Origin: Eonycteris spelaea
Lineage: Eukaryota; Chordata; Mammalia; Chiroptera; Pteropodidae
Length of the DNA stretch: 64,000 bases
Direction: 5' to 3'
NCBI GenBank assembly: GCA_003508835.1
Contig: PUFA01000092.1
Location: 3,162,001 to 3,226,000, forward strand
The notes under the pieces were generated by a model, which saw nothing but the letters and a program-made list of their open reading frames with translations, was not told the origin of the DNA and did no database searches. The stretch's first letter is position 1. The number at the start of each line of letters is the position of its first letter. Of the stretch, positions 61,246-64,000 are shown in pieces. The position numbers were made by a program, and so were the translations under genes.

Positions 61246-63520
61246 CCATTCTTAACCCCAACCCTCCGCAGCACTGCTGTACCCACCTCCTACTTTCTCC
61301 CTCGGACCTCCCTTTTCCTCTATTTCCAATCTTTCACATTCCTTTTATTTCTGAGGAATATACTCTTAGCTTCCTAAGCAGGCTTTAAACAGGAATTAAA
61401 ATATTTTGTCATCTTAAGCATAATTTGACATTTTTTGGAGAATGAAAGGTAGAAGTGTGACTGTAAGAGCTAACATTTGTATCCCTCATCTTGAATCTGG
61501 GGGTCTGTATTGGAGAGGGTCCTTATAGAAGCATGGTCAGTTCTTTGCTCCTCTCTCACACTCCAACATCTTGTAGTAGAATATGGGAGGTTTCTGGAAT
61601 CTTCTCTCTTCCTTTCTGAGGCCTCATTCTCCCATATTGAAGCTGGGAGAAGGAATAGGTAAGCAGCAAGCATCTTCTGTAATTAGGCAGCTGTCAGGGG
61701 TACGAAATATTCCCTGGCCACTCCTGGCTTTGTCCGGTTCTCTTTGCTGCTGCTACAGAGTTTTGCAGGGACATATGTGTGATTCCAGCACTTTTCGTCA
61801 TTAAGAAGTCCTTTTGAGTGGGGCAGCATGACCCTACAAGAAGAGTCAACAAAGTATTGTTGACTCTAGTCCTGCAAGAAGTACAAGCCTCCAGTTCCCT
61901 ATCTGCTGGGGCCTCGACCCTGCTCGCTCCCTTGGAAAAATCTTATGGAAAGTGGAAAATGTCTTCACTTGTTCACTATAAATGTGGATTTTTGATACTG
62001 GGCTTGCACAAAATAGAACATATCTGTACTTAATTTGAAACTGTAATATGTTTAACTACCAAATTCAATTGTACTAATTCTTAAAGCTGTAAAAGCCGTT
62101 TGTATTCAATGAATGTTAAATATAGCAGAAAATCTATTACTATTCAGAGGGAAGTAGTGTTTCATTTAGGCTTGCTACAAGTTTGTTCATTGTAACACAC
62201 AATGAAAAGTAGTCAGTAGTATGTTGCATTGGCCTTATGTGACTGAAGTTGAGATCTCCTTACCTGCAGACCTATATTTGATTAACCTATCATTTTGAGA
62301 GTGCAAGAAATAAAACATACAGATGCTTTACCTGCAAGTGTATATCAACAGTATTCCCTATGGGCAAACATGCTTGGATATACAGAAAGTCTCTAAAATG
62401 CCTTCTATATCAAGTAGAGAGTTATAAGCTTGCCTTTTGAAGAAAACTCTGCTTCGCCAAGCTCATTTTGCCACTTGGATTTGGTGACATGCCCTGAGAG
62501 TGATTTCAGCTTTTCTCTGTCCCAACCCCACTGCATGTTCAGCTCACACTGGTCTGACAGGCTCCTTCCTTGGCATGCGATTGATAACCTTCCCTCTTCC
62601 CTCTCCCTTTCTTCCTCCCACCTTCTAGTTCTGAGGCTGTACTTCTCTTGCCCTCCTGTAGATCCTAGAACAAACAAAACCTCGATTCGAGGCCATTAGG
62701 AATGTGCAACATTTTACAACAAAACAATGTCCTTGTTGGAAGTGATCAGAAATAAATAATCTGCAGGAAGACAAGCTGAAGGAAATAAAATATAATTCCT
62801 AAATGAAGTCAGATACACACGGATAAGATACAAATGAACACTCCATTTACCGAATATGAAAAAATGTAGTTAATCTGAGTGGATATTGTGTCCTGGACTA
62901 AAATATAAGGGCTCTGGAGATTACACACAAATGAACTTGCAAAGAGAAATTGTTTTGTTTTGTATTCTGCCCAGATTTTTGCCAACAATTCCAAGAAACA
63001 ACAAGATTGAACTAAAATCATAGTATGTCAGACTTAAAGCATTTTTGTCCATTATCTGGCCCTATTTCTCCTCTTTCATAGGGGAAGACTAATAATGCAG
63101 AGTTTCTGAGGGTCATCTGGCCAATTTGTGTTAGTAACTCAGAGCTACACTGTCCTCCCTACACTTAATCTCACTTCTCTAACTGGGTTTTGTAACATAC
63201 CATGCCAATGGTTAATGTTCAATTCTCCAAGTTTCCAGAGGCCTTTCTTACTGCCCAGTCATTTTTGAAAAATAGCAGGAGGGGAAGCCATGACCCATAA
63301 TACTTATTAGATTTTGTTGTTTTTTTCCCCCCCAAATGCCATGAGGTATTCATAGTAGTTGGAAGCCTGCTAGTATAGAAACATATACCAGATTATGTAT
63401 GTTTTCCAGATTCTGTGTAAAATCAGCTACCATTTAAAAGACATTTCCTTCACTATGCATTCCTCCTTATCAATCCCCAGGTCTCTGACTCAAAATATTT
63501 TTTTTCTAATGCCTGTCTTA
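61246..63520. other. Low-copy, slightly GC-richer sequence
   Basis: About 2.3 kb with several overlapping short frames on both strands (for example 62405-62677 minus and 62430-62699 plus, about 90 codons each). None has a recognisable domain, and the pairs overlap antisense, which argues against both being real. It contains the hairpin at 61842-61867. Confidence 0.45.
61842..61867. repeat. Perfect 11-bp hairpin flanked by direct repeats
   Basis: Arms agagtcaacaa and ttgttgactct enclose the tetraloop agta. The flanks repeat directly as cctacaagaag (61833-61843, overlapping the left arm) and cctgcaagaag (61871-61881), differing at one base. Confidence 0.8.
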
Positions 63521-63529
63521 AAGACCCTG

Positions 63530-63690
63530 CACTACTCACAACTTCCTATCATACCTTCCAAACTCCTTCCTTCTTCAGACAGCCTTCCCTAGATATGACC
63601 TTGCAGTATAACTGCATTGTTCAGTCAGTAATGTTTTTACCACTTACTGTCTATTCATCTCTTTGCCAAGCACTGTAGAAGGATCTGAAG
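63530..63690 (+). repeat. Possible L2 fragment
   Basis: 'cttcttcagacagccttccc', 'tagatatgaccttgcagt' and 'tttaccacttactgtctatt' with 'tttgccaagcactgtag' loosely follow L2 3' wording. Weak. Confidence 0.35.
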
Positions 63691-64000
63691 AACAGGGAGG
63701 CATTCATGAAGTTTTCTATTTATTGTAGGTGGATAAAATAAAAACCTATGAACTAATTAGAGAACCATTAAGAACTGAACTATGAGAATAAATACAGTAG
63801 AATAAGGCTGAGGATACAAAAAAGACATAAGTTTATTTGGACTCTTTTGAGAAAATTCAGTGGAGGTAAGACATGGATTGGGGTCTAAATGAATGAATGG
63901 AATTTCATGAGTGAGAAAAAAAAGAATGGGCATTGCAGAGAGGGAGGCCAGTACAGACAAAGACACAGATGTAGGATGATCAATGAGTTCAATGAGAGTC

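Noticed and set aside
62405..62699. Two antisense-overlapping frames of about 90 codons
   Set aside because: They are mirror frames in a purine/pyrimidine-skewed stretch without motifs. At most one could be real, and there is no support for either.

Overview
This is vertebrate nuclear DNA, and almost certainly placental-mammal intergenic or deep-intronic sequence. It is AT-rich and poor in CpG. It has no open reading frame above 127 codons and is packed with old mammalian repeats: L1, L2, MIR, MaLR-type LTRs and hAT-Charlie elements. Primate Alu, carnivore SINEC, equine ERE, ruminant BovB/Bov-tA and rodent B1/B2 were not recognised by eye. Two L1 3' ends (about 6.2 kb and 36.6 kb) have the 3'UTR wording I associate with laurasiatherian genomes. 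The one comparatively fresh insertion is a 5S-rRNA-headed retroposon at 60.05-60.29 kb with an intact target-site duplication. Among mammals, 5S-derived SINEs are known from fruit bats (Pteropodidae) and the springhare. Together with the lack of any young L1, a pteropodid bat is my best guess, held at about even odds.

Layout. 0-6.5 kb: an LTR-like element, a MIR, an antisense LTR-like element split by an MER1-type hAT element, an L1 3' end, an L2 3' end and another L1 3' end. 6.5-14 kb: mostly unique AT-rich DNA, a (GT)22 tract, an antisense L1 fragment, and an internally deleted sense L1 with ORF2 remnants (11.6-13.7 kb). 14-20.9 kb: mainly unrecognised low-copy sequence. 21-24.6 kb: antisense LINE fragments, a (CA)n/(TG)n inverted microsatellite pair with a CG run, and a perfect 13-bp hairpin. 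25-50 kb: sparse MIR/L2/LTR fossils in AT-rich DNA, with long stretches where I recognise nothing. 51-58.3 kb: denser, with an antisense MLT1-type LTR, a nested pair of LTRs, MaLR internal sequence and an antisense L1 fragment. 58.9-64 kb: a G-run, the 5S retroposon, a MIR and a small hairpin flanked by direct repeats.

I find no protein-coding gene, exon, functional RNA gene, CRISPR array or operon, and nothing that amounts to a new biological system. The points most worth checking are the 5S-headed retroposon, two nested insertions, an oppositely oriented LTR pair, the potential Z-DNA/cruciform block, and a few repeat-free TAAT-rich stretches that could be conserved non-coding elements. Repeat family names come from memory of consensus sequences, not from a search, so borders are approximate (usually within 20-50 bases).
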